Notes: a model not told the origin generated them from the sequence alone. DNA of 64,000 nt from JANOZM01 sp031429355 (GCA_031429355.1 JANOZM010000005.1:124001-188000); one strand, 5' to 3'. Positions 44,428 through 54,331 are shown, counted from the stretch's first letter. Made by a program: numbers and translations.

Positions 44428-45288
44428 ATGTCCGAAAGTTCTCCAGTTACTGTTAATTCAAATTCGTCGCGCGCCTACACTGGCGTTGCACGCTTGTATG
44501 GCCAAACCGCAGCCGATCAACTTTGGTTATCAAATATTATGGTCATTGGCATCGGTGGCGTTGGCAGTTGGGCTGCCGAAGCACTGGCGCGTAGTGGCGT
44601 TGGCCGAATCACTTTGATTGACTTAGATGTTATTGCCGAATCAAATATCAATCGGCAAATTCATGCACTGCAAGATACATTAGGTCGAAATAAGGTCGAC
44701 GTCATGCAAGAACGCATTAAAGCAATTAATCCGCAATGCGAAGTGATGGTTATCGATGATTTTTTAAGCATTGATAATATTGCAACGATGCTAGAACCAA
44801 AGCCGCATTTTGTAATTGACGCGATCGATTCGCCTAGAGTGAAATCGCACCTAATTGCTTACTGCGTTCAGCATAAAATTGGTTTGGCTGTGTCGGGTGC
44901 GGCTGGCGGGCGCGACGATCCTTTAGCGCTTCAAGAGGTCGATTTGGCCCTGACTACAGGTGATGCGTTGCTGTCTAACACCCGCAGCCGGATGCGGCGT
45001 GATTTCGGCTTTAGCCGAGTCAAGGGCGAGCGGTTTGGGGTTCGCACTGTTTGCAGTCGGCAAGTGCCGTTACAGACGCTTACCGACGTTGCAGACAACG
45101 AGGGTGCAGATGATGCCCAAGTAGCCAACAACGCCACTGGCTTAGCCAAACCGCGTAACAACGGAGCGCCATTAAACTGCGCTGGCTATGGCTCTATCGT
45201 TACAGTGACAGCTGCAATGGGATTGGCATTAACCGCAATTGCAATTAAGCAAGTGGTCGCTAGAAAAAATGCAGCAAATAGAAAATAA
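44428..45288 (+). CDS. tcdA: tRNA threonylcarbamoyladenosine dehydratase
   Basis: 286 residues, an E1/MoeB-like ATP-binding fold. VIGIGGVGSWAAEALARSGVG with TLIDLDVIAESNINRQIHAL gives the nucleotide-binding site, and RRDFGFSRVKGERFGVRTVCS is typical of TcdA/CsdL. It cyclises t6A at position 37 of ANN-decoding tRNAs. A second ATG at 44421 is out of frame. Confidence 0.92.
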   Translation: MSESSPVTVNSNSSRAYTGVARLYGQTAADQLWLSNIMVIGIGGVGSWAAEALARSGVGRITLIDLDVIAESNINRQIHALQDTLGRNKVDVMQERIKAINPQCEVMVIDDFLSIDNIATMLEPKPHFVIDAIDSPRVKSHLIAYCVQHKIGLAVSGAAGGRDDPLALQEVDLALTTGDALLSNTRSRMRRDFGFSRVKGERFGVRTVCSRQVPLQTLTDVADNEGADDAQVANNATGLAKPRNNGAPLNCAGYGSIVTVTAAMGLALTAIAIKQVVARKNAANRK

Positions 45289-45331
45289 GCCAATAAAATT
45301 TCAACAAAAAAATTAGTAACCAACACCTTTT

Positions 45332-46651
45332 ATGTCTACACAAGCCAACCACGCTGAACCCAGTAATTTTTTAGAAAAAGTTACCGGCGCAAGAGCCAAC
45401 GAACTGAGTGCTGCTGCACTGTCTTTTGCTTATTTTTTCTGCCTATTAGCCTCTTATTATGTGCTGCGCCCAATTCGCGATGAAATGGCCGTGCAAATTG
45501 GTAAAAATGGTTTGGCCGAAATTTTTACCTATGTGTTTTTTACTATGCTTGCGGTCATGCCTATTTTTGGCTGGTTGATGGCGCGTTTTCCGCGAAAAAA
45601 ATTACTGGTTTGGATGTATGTTTTTTTCGCACTTAATTTAGTAGGTTTTAATTTTTACTTTGCGGGGGCTGGTCAGCAAACGCCTTTTGTGGCACGCATA
45701 TTTTATGTTTGGGTAAGCGTCTATAACTTATTTGTTATTTCGGTCTTTTGGAGCTTTATGGCCGACTTGTTTACCAGCGATCAAGCCAAGCGCATTTACG
45801 GCTTCGTTGCGGCTGGTGGCACCATTGGCGCTTTAGCTGGACCAACTATTACTGTTAATTTAGTGGGTGTCATTGGGGCTAAAAATTTGCTGTTAGTGTC
45901 GGCCGCATTTTTAATGGTTACTGTTGCGCTAATTCAAGCTTTAGTCTCGTGGGAAAAAACTAACGCTGTTAGCGAGCAAGACAAAGCGCAGCTTGCAAAT
46001 GAAGAAAAACCCATGGGTGGCAGCATATGGGCCGGGATTCGCGATGTCGTCACCGATCCTTATTTGTTAGCCATTTGCGCATTTTTGTTTTTATACGCTT
46101 TACTGTCGTCGTTGCTATATTTTGCACAAATCGATTTGTTGCCCAAGGCAATTCCCAACAGCGTGGAGCGTATCCAGCTTCTAGCAAAAACCGATTTAGC
46201 CGTAAACATAATTACTTTGGCAATTCAATTATTAGCCTTTGGTAAATTGATGACTAAGTTGGGGCCAAAATTTATGTTGGTCTCGATACCCGTAGTTTCA
46301 ATCTTTGGCTTTATCGCCCTTGCTGTCTCGCCCGTGTTAACAGTACTGTTGGTCTTTGGTGTTTTACGCCGTGCCGGAGAATATGCTGTCAGCAAACCTG
46401 CACGCGAAACTTTATTTAACGTGCTACCGACCGAGCAAAAATACAAAGCAAAAAACGTAATCGACACATTGGTTCATCGTACTGGCGATGTATCGTCTAC
46501 ATGGATTATTACGCTACTAAGTCGTGCGGGGGTCAATTTGCAAACAATGAGTACGGCTGCTGTACCGCTGGCTATTGCTTGGACGGCGGTTGCTTGGTGG
46601 TTAGGTAACCGTGCGATTGAAAAATCAAAAACTACAATCGTTGATCAGTAG
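45332..46651 (+). CDS. MFS-type transporter resembling NTP/NDP (ATP/ADP) translocases
   Basis: 439 residues with about twelve membrane helices. The first helix region, FCLLASYYVLRPIRDEMAV, and WSFMADLFTSDQAKRIYGFVAAGGTIGA resemble the TLC/NTP-exchange group more than sugar or drug MFS proteins. A loop at EYAVSKPARETLFNVLPTEQKYKAKNVID is also typical. Classical members exchange ATP for ADP in intracellular bacteria and plastids; free-living relatives have unknown substrates. Its 3' end overlaps the convergent phhA gene by 20 bases. Confidence 0.75.
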   Translation: MSTQANHAEPSNFLEKVTGARANELSAAALSFAYFFCLLASYYVLRPIRDEMAVQIGKNGLAEIFTYVFFTMLAVMPIFGWLMARFPRKKLLVWMYVFFALNLVGFNFYFAGAGQQTPFVARIFYVWVSVYNLFVISVFWSFMADLFTSDQAKRIYGFVAAGGTIGALAGPTITVNLVGVIGAKNLLLVSAAFLMVTVALIQALVSWEKTNAVSEQDKAQLANEEKPMGGSIWAGIRDVVTDPYLLAICAFLFLYALLSSLLYFAQIDLLPKAIPNSVERIQLLAKTDLAVNIITLAIQLLAFGKLMTKLGPKFMLVSIPVVSIFGFIALAVSPVLTVLLVFGVLRRAGEYAVSKPARETLFNVLPTEQKYKAKNVIDTLVHRTGDVSSTWIITLLSRAGVNLQTMSTAAVPLAIAWTAVAWWLGNRAIEKSKTTIVDQ

Positions 46652-47471
46652 CCTCGTGTGCATCGGGGCTAAGCACTGGTAATTTATTAAGCGCTTTGTA
46701 AAGCAACGAAAAATCGGGTGCGGTTTCGGTAATTAATTGTTCAAACGAATCGATTGCAAAGTAGGTGCTTTGAAAGCAATCGATTTGGTAACGGGTTTGC
46801 ATCATTCGTACTAAATCGAAGTGCAACCATTGACGCGTAGCTATCTCACTCGCTGGTAAAATCGGGGCTGTGGCGTGAGCTAACTCACCGGGTGAAGATA
46901 ATATTCCGGCTCCATAGGCACGCAAACCTTCGGGCTCTAAAACTAGTCCAAATTCAATTGTGTACCAATACAAGCGCGCTAAATAAGTTAAGCCACCGAG
47001 CTTAAACGCTTTCAGTGCACCTAAGCCATAAGCTTGAACATAGTCGGCCAAATGCTGATTAAATAGCATGGGTACGTGGCCGAAAAAGTCGTGAAATAAA
47101 TCGGGCTCAACGATGTAATCGAACTCGTGTGGTTCGCGTATCCAAATGGTGACTGGAAATCGACGGTTGGCCAAATGGGTAAAAAATACTTCGTCAGGTA
47201 GCAAACCAGGGACGCCAATAAGTTCCCAGCCAGTTGCAGCTAACAACTGCTGATTGACAATATCGAACCGTGGAATTTCGTTGGCAAAGTCGAGTTGCTT
47301 TAACGAATTGATAAATACAGAACTAGCGCGGTTCGGTAATAACTCTAGCTGGCGTTGATAGAGACGCCGCCACACATCTTGGTGGTCACTAGTGTAGTTA
47401 GCATAATTCTGGGCCACACGAAAATCGTCCGACATATTTTCGTAGTTACCGCGTAGCCCGTTATTTGTCAT
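46632..47471 (-). CDS. phhA: phenylalanine 4-monooxygenase
   Basis: 279 residues, the size of bacterial single-domain phenylalanine hydroxylases. The iron site HDFFGHVPML supplies two histidines and a later YWYTIEFGL supplies the Glu. GWELIGVPGLLPDEVFF is a family signature. It converts phenylalanine to tyrosine with O2 and a tetrahydropterin. No pterin carbinolamine dehydratase gene is beside it. fbp lies immediately upstream on the same strand. Confidence 0.95.
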   Translation of the reverse strand: MTNNGLRGNYENMSDDFRVAQNYANYTSDHQDVWRRLYQRQLELLPNRASSVFINSLKQLDFANEIPRFDIVNQQLLAATGWELIGVPGLLPDEVFFTHLANRRFPVTIWIREPHEFDYIVEPDLFHDFFGHVPMLFNQHLADYVQAYGLGALKAFKLGGLTYLARLYWYTIEFGLVLEPEGLRAYGAGILSSPGELAHATAPILPASEIATRQWLHFDLVRMMQTRYQIDCFQSTYFAIDSFEQLITETAPDFSLLYKALNKLPVLSPDAHEATDQRL

Positions 47472-47481
47472 TTGTGCATTT

Positions 47482-48483
47482 TTACTGGTGATACGAAGTC
47501 ACGACATCAACTTCATTTTTTGATCCCAAAAATACCGCAACGCGTTCGTGCAATTTACTGGGTTCGATATCCATAATGCGTTGTTTGCCGTTAGTCGACT
47601 TTCCACCCGCTTGCTCGACAATAAAGCTCATTGGGTTGGCTTCGTACATTAAACGTAACTTGCCTAATTTATCGGGTTCACGTTTATCGCGCGGGTAAGT
47701 AAACACGCCGCCGCGCACTAAAATGCGATGCACATCAGCCACCATCGACGCAACCCAACGCATATTAAAATCCTTGCCGCGCGGGCCAGTTTTTCCGGCT
47801 AGTAACTCGTCGATATAGCGGGTAACGGGGGCTTCCCAGTGGCGGCTGTTCGAGGCATTAATTGCAAATTCTTTGGTATCTGGTGGAATCGACATTTGAT
47901 TGTTGGTTAACCACCAAGAACCGGTTTCTTTATCAAGCGTAAAACAGGCAACGCCGGTACCAACAGTTAAAACTAGCAACGTCGATGGGCCATACACTGC
48001 GTAGCCCGCTGCCGCTTGTTCTTTGCCCGCTTGCAAAAAGTGTTTTTCCTCGACTTTGGTGACACCTTTGGGCAAAGGTAGTACTGAAAAAATTGTGCCA
48101 ATAGCAACGTTGACATCGATATTGGACGAACCATCTAAAGGATCAAACAGCAGCAAAAATTTACCCTGAGGGTATTCGGCTGGAATATCGAAATGGGTTT
48201 CCATTTCTTCAGAGGCCATACCCGCCAACGCGCCGCCCCACAAGTTTGCTTCTAATAAAACTTCATTGGCGATAACGTCTAATTTTTTTTGCGATTCGCC
48301 CTGTACATTCTCGGACCCAGCCTCGCCTAAAACCCCCGATAAAGCGCCTTTGCCCACTTGATAACTAATACGTTTACAGGCACGTGCAACCACCTCTAAC
48401 AATAAGCGCAACTGCGGGGTTATTGGCTTTACGGTGTCGCGTTCTTTTTCAACAAGATACTGGGTTAGGCTAATCATTTGCAT
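47482..48483 (-). CDS. fbp: fructose-1,6-bisphosphatase class 1
   Basis: 333 residues. LLFDPLDGSSNIDVNVAIGTIFSVL is the metal and substrate motif (split as LLFDPLDGSSNI and DVNVAIGTIFSVL). GGVFTYPRD and EANPMSFIVEQAGG are also family-specific. It carries out the last committed step of gluconeogenesis. Two close ATGs (48483 and 48477) are possible starts. phhA follows after 10 bases, so the two may share a transcript. Confidence 0.96.
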   Translation of the reverse strand: MQMISLTQYLVEKERDTVKPITPQLRLLLEVVARACKRISYQVGKGALSGVLGEAGSENVQGESQKKLDVIANEVLLEANLWGGALAGMASEEMETHFDIPAEYPQGKFLLLFDPLDGSSNIDVNVAIGTIFSVLPLPKGVTKVEEKHFLQAGKEQAAAGYAVYGPSTLLVLTVGTGVACFTLDKETGSWWLTNNQMSIPPDTKEFAINASNSRHWEAPVTRYIDELLAGKTGPRGKDFNMRWVASMVADVHRILVRGGVFTYPRDKREPDKLGKLRLMYEANPMSFIVEQAGGKSTNGKQRIMDIEPSKLHERVAVFLGSKNEVDVVTSYHQ

Positions 48484-48519
48484 TTGAAAGGTCCGGAATT
48501 TTTTAGTTCGTAAAATTAT

Positions 48520-51276
48520 TTATTTGGCGTTTAATGCTTTTGAAACAATTTCACGGGTAGATACTGATAGGTTAGCACCGTTGTGAAGACGCTCTAATGT
48601 TGTGTGCATTAAGTTCTTGTAAGCAGGTGCGTAGTTGGTCCAACGATCCATCGAGCGAGCCAAGCGCGCTGCGATCTGCGGATTAAATTGATCAACCTCA
48701 GTAATAATTTCTGCCCAGAAATCATACCCTTGGCCGTTTGCTGTGTGAAACTCCGCCAGATTACTGGTAAAGAATGCGCCGACCAACGAGCGTAAGCGGT
48801 TGGGGTTTGTGCGATCAAAGCCAGAAGATGCATACAACAGTTTGACGTCAGTTAAAACAGACGATCCATTAGGTTGCCGAACCGAGGTCGCTTGCGCGGA
48901 ATACCATTTGTCCATCGCTAAAGGTTCGTGCTGATATCGATTTTTAAATTCCTTAAATACGACGTCGCGGGTTTTTCCAGAAGCAAACCGCGATGCCATC
49001 AAGGCCCCAAAGCGCTCTGTCATATTGTCGGCGCGGCTTGTCTGTTCAACAATTGCATCGTCAGCATAACCAGTTATTGCCCAATAACTCAAAACTGCCT
49101 GCGAAAGCGCGCGTGGCCCAACTTGTTTGGGCTCCGCGGCGTACGGTTCGCGCACTTGATGCATTTGATACAAAACCTGCCAATGCTTTTCTAACTGGTT
49201 GGCAATTTGCTTCATCACGGTTAGCCGCGCTTCGCGTAATCGTGCCGGATCAAGACTGGTAATGGACTCGGCTAAAACCGGCTCTTGCGGCAGGGCCAGC
49301 AGCTCTGCTTTATAGGCCGGTGATAACTTTGTATCCATCAACGACAGTTTTAAAGAATCTACGACGGCTTCAATACAAGCGGCCGCTTTTGAGTCTTCGT
49401 GGTACTGATTCAAAAATGCTCGAGTAGCCAAAGACTGTAGCGCATCCCATCGATTAAATGGGTCTAAATCATGACTCGCAAGCAGGCTCAATTGGTCGTT
49501 AGAGTAGGGTACTTTAACGATAATAGGCGCTGACAGTTGGCGCGCAATTGAAGGCAATGCGCGTTTGCTTAAAGCTGCACTGTTAGCAATTGAAAATGAC
49601 TGTTCCATTTCTGTTAACAAAAATGTTTTTGAGCTGTTGGGTTGGCCCGCATAGGTGTTTTCTACAACACCAATTTCGAGTGGTATGCAAAATGGTTTTT
49701 GACCTTCTCGTATTATTTGCTTGCAATGCAAGGTTAAGTTGTTACCTGCTATGCTCCACTCGCATTCGACAATTGGGGTGTGTGCCTGTTCGTACCAAAG
49801 CTTAAACTGGGCTAAATCGACATGGTTTGCGTCCGCAATTGCCGCTACAAATTCATCGCAAGTAACCGCTTGTCCGTCGTGTCGTTCGAAGTACAAGGCA
49901 ATACCCTTAGTGAACCCTTCGCGGCCAACAATAGTTTGCAGCATGCGTATAACTTCGGCACCTTTTTCGTACACTGTTGAAGTGTAGAAATTATCAATAT
50001 CCTCATAGGAATCTGGGCGAATCGGATGGGCCATCGGCCCCGCGTCCTCGGCAAACTGGGCTCGTCGTAACGTAGTTACGTCTTTGATACGATTGACAGC
50101 GCGAGCACTAGCCGCTTCAGCGGCAGTCGTGCAATGTGCGGCCGCCATATCGCTCGAAAATTCTTGATCTCGAAAGACCGTTAAGCCTTCCTTTAAAGTA
50201 AGCTGAAACCAGTCGCGGCAGGTTACTCGATTACCCGTCCAGTTGTGAAAGTATTCATGGCCAACAATGGCTTCAATATTGTCGTAATCAGTATCAGTGG
50301 CTAAATCTGGCGCGGCAAAGACGTAAGCTGAATTGAAAATATTGAGCCCTTTGTTTTCCATAGCACCCATATTAAAATCGTCCACGGCAACAATCATAAA
50401 GCGATCTAGATCAAGCTCTAAACCAAATCGTTCTCGGTCCCATTTTATAGAGGCCGCTAACGAATCTAGCGCGTGCTGCGTACGATTTAATTGGCCTGGT
50501 TTTACCCATATTTGAAGTAATGCCGGGCGAGCAGGTTGTCCGTTTTTTGCGGGGCGCTGAATTGTTTTTTCATTCACCTCGAAGCGACCTGCGACGACCG
50601 CAAACAAATATGACGGTTTCGGAAATGGATCGTCCCATTTCGCGTAATGTCTTGCCTCGCCGGTCGTAACGTTGGGCTCTAAATTACCCTGTTCCGTCAA
50701 ATTACCATTGGAAAGTAGCACCGGAAATTCTGACTTTACGGCCCGCAATTCCACGCTGTACTGGCTCATGATATCGGGTCGATCCTGGAACCAAGTGATT
50801 CGACGAAACCCCTCGGCTTCACATTGCGTAAAAAAGTTTCCACCAGAGATGTAAAGACCATTTAGTGCTTTGTTGTTGCTTGGGTCTATTTCACTAACCG
50901 TAGTAACCGTAAATGTTTCGGTCGGCATCTTTTGAGTATCAGGATCAAATGCTGCGCGATCAATGACTAGTTTGTTTTTGCTAATGACCCAATGCTTTGA
51001 ATCGAGCTCGATATTGTTTACGCTAACCTTCTTCAACTGCAAATCGGCATCACCGTCCAACACTAAATGATTAAATGTTTCCTTACTTGTGTAAAGTTGC
51101 TGTGCGAGTGGGTTGCGTTTAAAGTTTAAGTGGCAAGTTACAATAGTTAAAGCTGGAGCCAAGTCAAATTCAATATTTACTTTGGGAATAAGCCACTCGC
51201 AAGGCTTGTAATCCTTACGGTAAATGGGGCCAATTTGCGAAAATTGCTCTAAAGATAGAGACTCTGGTGCGTTCAT
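48520..51276 (-). CDS. pepN: aminopeptidase N
   Basis: 918 residues from the ATG at 51276, which gives an N-terminus like E. coli PepN (YRKDYKPCEWLIPKVNIEF). The open frame continues 57 codons upstream, but that part has no family character. GAMENKGLNIF is the substrate-binding motif, and HEYFHNWTGNRV with a later Glu forms the zinc site. The DUF3458 C-terminal domains are present. It removes N-terminal residues from peptides in the cytoplasm. Confidence 0.95.
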   Translation of the reverse strand: MNAPESLSLEQFSQIGPIYRKDYKPCEWLIPKVNIEFDLAPALTIVTCHLNFKRNPLAQQLYTSKETFNHLVLDGDADLQLKKVSVNNIELDSKHWVISKNKLVIDRAAFDPDTQKMPTETFTVTTVSEIDPSNNKALNGLYISGGNFFTQCEAEGFRRITWFQDRPDIMSQYSVELRAVKSEFPVLLSNGNLTEQGNLEPNVTTGEARHYAKWDDPFPKPSYLFAVVAGRFEVNEKTIQRPAKNGQPARPALLQIWVKPGQLNRTQHALDSLAASIKWDRERFGLELDLDRFMIVAVDDFNMGAMENKGLNIFNSAYVFAAPDLATDTDYDNIEAIVGHEYFHNWTGNRVTCRDWFQLTLKEGLTVFRDQEFSSDMAAAHCTTAAEAASARAVNRIKDVTTLRRAQFAEDAGPMAHPIRPDSYEDIDNFYTSTVYEKGAEVIRMLQTIVGREGFTKGIALYFERHDGQAVTCDEFVAAIADANHVDLAQFKLWYEQAHTPIVECEWSIAGNNLTLHCKQIIREGQKPFCIPLEIGVVENTYAGQPNSSKTFLLTEMEQSFSIANSAALSKRALPSIARQLSAPIIVKVPYSNDQLSLLASHDLDPFNRWDALQSLATRAFLNQYHEDSKAAACIEAVVDSLKLSLMDTKLSPAYKAELLALPQEPVLAESITSLDPARLREARLTVMKQIANQLEKHWQVLYQMHQVREPYAAEPKQVGPRALSQAVLSYWAITGYADDAIVEQTSRADNMTERFGALMASRFASGKTRDVVFKEFKNRYQHEPLAMDKWYSAQATSVRQPNGSSVLTDVKLLYASSGFDRTNPNRLRSLVGAFFTSNLAEFHTANGQGYDFWAEIITEVDQFNPQIAARLARSMDRWTNYAPAYKNLMHTTLERLHNGANLSVSTREIVSKALNAK

Positions 51277-51511
51277 ATGCTGCGATTCTATTAATTTTGT
51301 CGTTGCAATTGTAGTGATGCAATCGTCGGATTTGTATGCTAACCGAATAAGGCTGTCTGTTGTAATTGGAGCCGGATCGGGCCTAACCGAACCGGCTGTC
51401 GGTTCTAAACCACGGCTTCTCTTTCCTTTATCGCCTTGAACTGTCAATCATCCCTAAAATACAAGCAGTCAATAAAAGCAATTAATACAAGTAGTTACTA
51501 GAAAGCCGTCT
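51277..51511. promoter_or_regulatory. divergent intergenic region of pepN and the polysaccharide operon
   Basis: This 235-base spacer must hold the promoters for pepN and for the five-gene polysaccharide operon. The only clear structure is an inverted repeat, GAACCG (51389-51394) and CGGTTC (51400-51405), separated by five bases. It could be an operator. I see no strong sigma-70 match that I would defend. Confidence 0.4.
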
Positions 51512-53044
51512 ATGAATTTGTCTTTCGCCCAATTAGGGGTTGCGGGATTGCCGTCGCGCTTGCACAACTTGGCCCGCGGCATGGTCTACGCAATCGTAGC
51601 GGATCAACAGTCGATTCGCATCCCTTTGTTAGCTCGTTCTGCGGTGCGCAGCTTAGAGCAAGGCATTTCTTGCGTTTTGCTTTCTCAAGCTGAGCCTTCA
51701 GCGTGGGTTAAAAAGGCTCGCCTTGCGGGTATCGAACTCGCACCTTACATTAGGGATGGACGTCTTAAGGTATTTCGCCACCATCCCGATTCGGCCAAAC
51801 AGGTCTTTCGCGGCGGAGCAGAGCAAGTTATAGGCGAGCTAGACCAAAGCATAGTCGAGCCTGGCTCACTGGTTATGTTTGATCAAGCAGACGCTATGTT
51901 TCAATTGGCAGACCCTCGGTTTGCCGTAGAGGCCTGCCAAAGTTACCAAAATTGGGTCGAAGAAAATAATCTAACGTTGCTTGCTGCTTTTGTACCGTCT
52001 ACCCGGGCACCTCGCGATTACGTGACTCTTCGTGCAATTTCCGAAAATTTAGCCGGTTACGCTGTGATGCGTAATGGTCCAGAGACTGCACAGCTTGAGT
52101 TTCGCCATTGGTTTGGCCCGAACGGTCCTAATCCGCGTACAAATTTTGGCTTGCATTTTGACGATGCAGGTTTATTGACAGCGTGGTCGGCAGGCCGTGG
52201 AGCGGCTGCGGCGATGGATACCGTAATGGAAATCGAAGTCGCAACCAATCGTGCAATGGGTGATTTTGTTTCCACGGCGCAAGGTTGGAAATCGGTTGAA
52301 AACTACGCGGATGCGTTGTCCGCAGTCCGCGAAAATCCAGCTGGCACAATGGTTCTGCACTTTTCTTATGCAGCTGAGTTTCGTATTCTTTGTCAAACGG
52401 TTGCGGCTATTCGCTCGTTCGGCCGTCCGCAATGGCGCGTTTTAATTCGCGAGCGCGGTGCTCGTTTGCGTATTCCACACGTAGTTGCATTAATGCGACT
52501 CGGTGCTTCAATGGTAATCCCAGATTCAACCGATGCGACTCAGGCACGCCTTATTGCCGAGTCGTTTCGCGGGACCTTGTTTACCCGTGGTGTTGAAAGC
52601 CGGGTTGATACGGTTTTAGAAGATTTGCAGGGACTAGACTCTAAAGGGTTGAAGTCTGGTCTAGAGTTCCGACAAGCCGCAGAACGTTTAATGGCAGCTG
52701 GCAGTGAATTTGATATTCCGCATACGTTAGTGCGCCTAGGCTTAAGTCAAATTGATGGTGATCGTATTTCGTCGATCTTATCCAGACGCGGTGCACGCGA
52801 CATGCTGTTTGCCGAGCATGATTCTAGCCTCTGGGTGTTTTTATTCGGATGCCCCCAAGAAAGTGCCGAACCAGTTCTAAGTCGGTTGTTGGGAAAAAAT
52901 TTCGAGCGCTTGTTTGAAGGCTGGTTTAGAGTGGGTAAAAGTCGCGACATTTTAGCGGCACTAGCTCAGTTAGATGAGCCTATTGTTGTTTCTGAAACGC
53001 GTAGCAATAATGTGATTGATTTGAAGTTCAAGCGTTCCGCATAA
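51512..53044 (+). CDS. BcsE-like protein (candidate c-di-GMP-linked regulator of polysaccharide export)
   Basis: 510 residues, soluble. The first ~290 residues look like a degenerate RecA/ATPase-type fold (AIVADQQSIRIPLLARSAVRSL, GSLVMFDQADAMFQ). The next part, RVLIRERGARLRIPHVVAL then MRLGASMVIP, followed by ARLIAESFRGTLFTRGV, resembles the GIL domain of BcsE, where it reads VVRE...LRxxDE...GANLIVP...ESxQGQ. In BcsE this domain binds c-di-GMP through an R-x-x-D motif; here the matching residues are Arg320-Ile-Pro-His323, so the Asp may be lost. BcsE normally serves cellulose synthase, but no bcsA, bcsB or bcsC is present. It is first in an operon of five genes. The similarity is read by eye. 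Confidence 0.65.
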   Translation: MNLSFAQLGVAGLPSRLHNLARGMVYAIVADQQSIRIPLLARSAVRSLEQGISCVLLSQAEPSAWVKKARLAGIELAPYIRDGRLKVFRHHPDSAKQVFRGGAEQVIGELDQSIVEPGSLVMFDQADAMFQLADPRFAVEACQSYQNWVEENNLTLLAAFVPSTRAPRDYVTLRAISENLAGYAVMRNGPETAQLEFRHWFGPNGPNPRTNFGLHFDDAGLLTAWSAGRGAAAAMDTVMEIEVATNRAMGDFVSTAQGWKSVENYADALSAVRENPAGTMVLHFSYAAEFRILCQTVAAIRSFGRPQWRVLIRERGARLRIPHVVALMRLGASMVIPDSTDATQARLIAESFRGTLFTRGVESRVDTVLEDLQGLDSKGLKSGLEFRQAAERLMAAGSEFDIPHTLVRLGLSQIDGDRISSILSRRGARDMLFAEHDSSLWVFLFGCPQESAEPVLSRLLGKNFERLFEGWFRVGKSRDILAALAQLDEPIVVSETRSNNVIDLKFKRSA

Positions 53045-53073
53045 TTGCGAACTTACCGAACGATTATTGCGGC

Positions 53074-54327
53074 ATGAATAAATTCTCAAATCGACTTGCG
53101 ATTTTCCGTGGCCTTTTGTTTTGCATTTTCGCGCTGCCTTACTTCGCAGTTCAAGCCCAAAGTGAAACCCAAACGGCTTATGAAGCCGGTGCTTACAGCC
53201 GCGCCGCCAAGCTTGGCGCTGCCGCTTTGTCCCAACAACCCGGAAATCATGATTTACGTTTAATTGTTGCCAACAGTCTTGCCTGGTCAGGACGCTTAGA
53301 CGCTGCCGTTTTACAGTACGAAAAATTGTATGGCACGCCCCTAGAAAATTCTGGCAAAGTAGGTATTGCTAACGTCATGCGTTGGCGCGGGCGTGCAAAC
53401 GAAGCCGAGCCAATATATGAGGCGATTTTAGCCCGAGATCCGGCCAACAAAGAAGCGCTTGAGGGCAAGCGTATGACCGATCGCGAACTCCGGCCGCAAA
53501 TAAACAAGTCGGTCCACTTGTTGGGCCAAACCGGCGGTTTTGCGCGTCTCGAATCAGCAACTATGTACTCGCGCTACACCGACGATCGCTCAGTTAAATG
53601 GGGTGCGGGTTACACGCTTGGCAAGGACCGCAATGCACCCCAAGCTGATAAATTTGCTGCGATTCAAGGTTATGTTCAAGCTTTAAATTGGCCGGCAGCA
53701 CCACGTTTAGATTTGTCGGTAGCCGACGGATTCAACAAAACGCGGCTTTACGGATTAGTTTCTGTTGATTTGCTGCCGGACACTTTTGGGCTTCGGGTCG
53801 GGTTAGTAAACTGGGGGCATTTAGCGACCAACGCTCAGGCTCAGGCCAATGGATTGTTTGCGCGCCGGGTTGGCGCTTATTGGAACGTGGGTGGGGATTG
53901 GGGTACCGTAAAAACTACGCTCGATGCTTATCGCGTTAGCGACGGCAATTTTGTTTGGGACGCACAAGCAATTTACACACCGGCTTGGCAGCCGGTTGCT
54001 CAATTGTTTACGTGGTACAGCGGAGCTTATGCCAAGTCAGCAGACAAAACAGTGTCCAGCTATTGGTCGCCTTCAAGCACCTACGGTCTAGCGCTATTAG
54101 GGTTAAAAAAATCGTGGTATTCAGATCGTGGCGATTTGACGGTGGGAGTGCAGGCAGGCTTTAAATTGACTGACGAAGCGCGTAATAATTTAAGCCTTAG
54201 TGCCAACGGTAAATATTGGTTCACAGAATCCACCGCGTTAGGATTTGATTTATATGCCACTAGCTCGCCGCGCCCCGCAGAATACAAGCAGCGTTCTTTA
54301 AATATCAACTTGCTTAGACTTTGGTAA
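53074..54327 (+). CDS. TPR-containing outer-membrane beta-barrel protein, YaiO-like
   Basis: 417 residues with a signal peptide ending near VQAQS (about residue 28). Residues 30-135 form two or three TPR-type helical repeats (AYEAGAYSRAAKLGAAAL, LRLIVANSLAWSGRLDAAV, ANVMRWRGRANEAEPIYEAIL). From about 145 to the final LLRLW the sequence alternates polar and aromatic residues as in an outer-membrane barrel of about 12 strands. The TPR plus barrel plan is shared with polysaccharide export porins such as PgaA and BcsC, but it is much shorter and closest to the YaiO type. It probably lets the polymer out. Confidence 0.75.
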   Translation: MNKFSNRLAIFRGLLFCIFALPYFAVQAQSETQTAYEAGAYSRAAKLGAAALSQQPGNHDLRLIVANSLAWSGRLDAAVLQYEKLYGTPLENSGKVGIANVMRWRGRANEAEPIYEAILARDPANKEALEGKRMTDRELRPQINKSVHLLGQTGGFARLESATMYSRYTDDRSVKWGAGYTLGKDRNAPQADKFAAIQGYVQALNWPAAPRLDLSVADGFNKTRLYGLVSVDLLPDTFGLRVGLVNWGHLATNAQAQANGLFARRVGAYWNVGGDWGTVKTTLDAYRVSDGNFVWDAQAIYTPAWQPVAQLFTWYSGAYAKSADKTVSSYWSPSSTYGLALLGLKKSWYSDRGDLTVGVQAGFKLTDEARNNLSLSANGKYWFTESTALGFDLYATSSPRPAEYKQRSLNINLLRLW

Positions 54328-54331
54328 GTTG

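Noticed and set aside
51277..51447. 57-codon upstream extension of pepN
   Set aside because: The ATG at 51276 gives the family N-terminus; the extension has no conserved character and would overrun the divergent promoter region.
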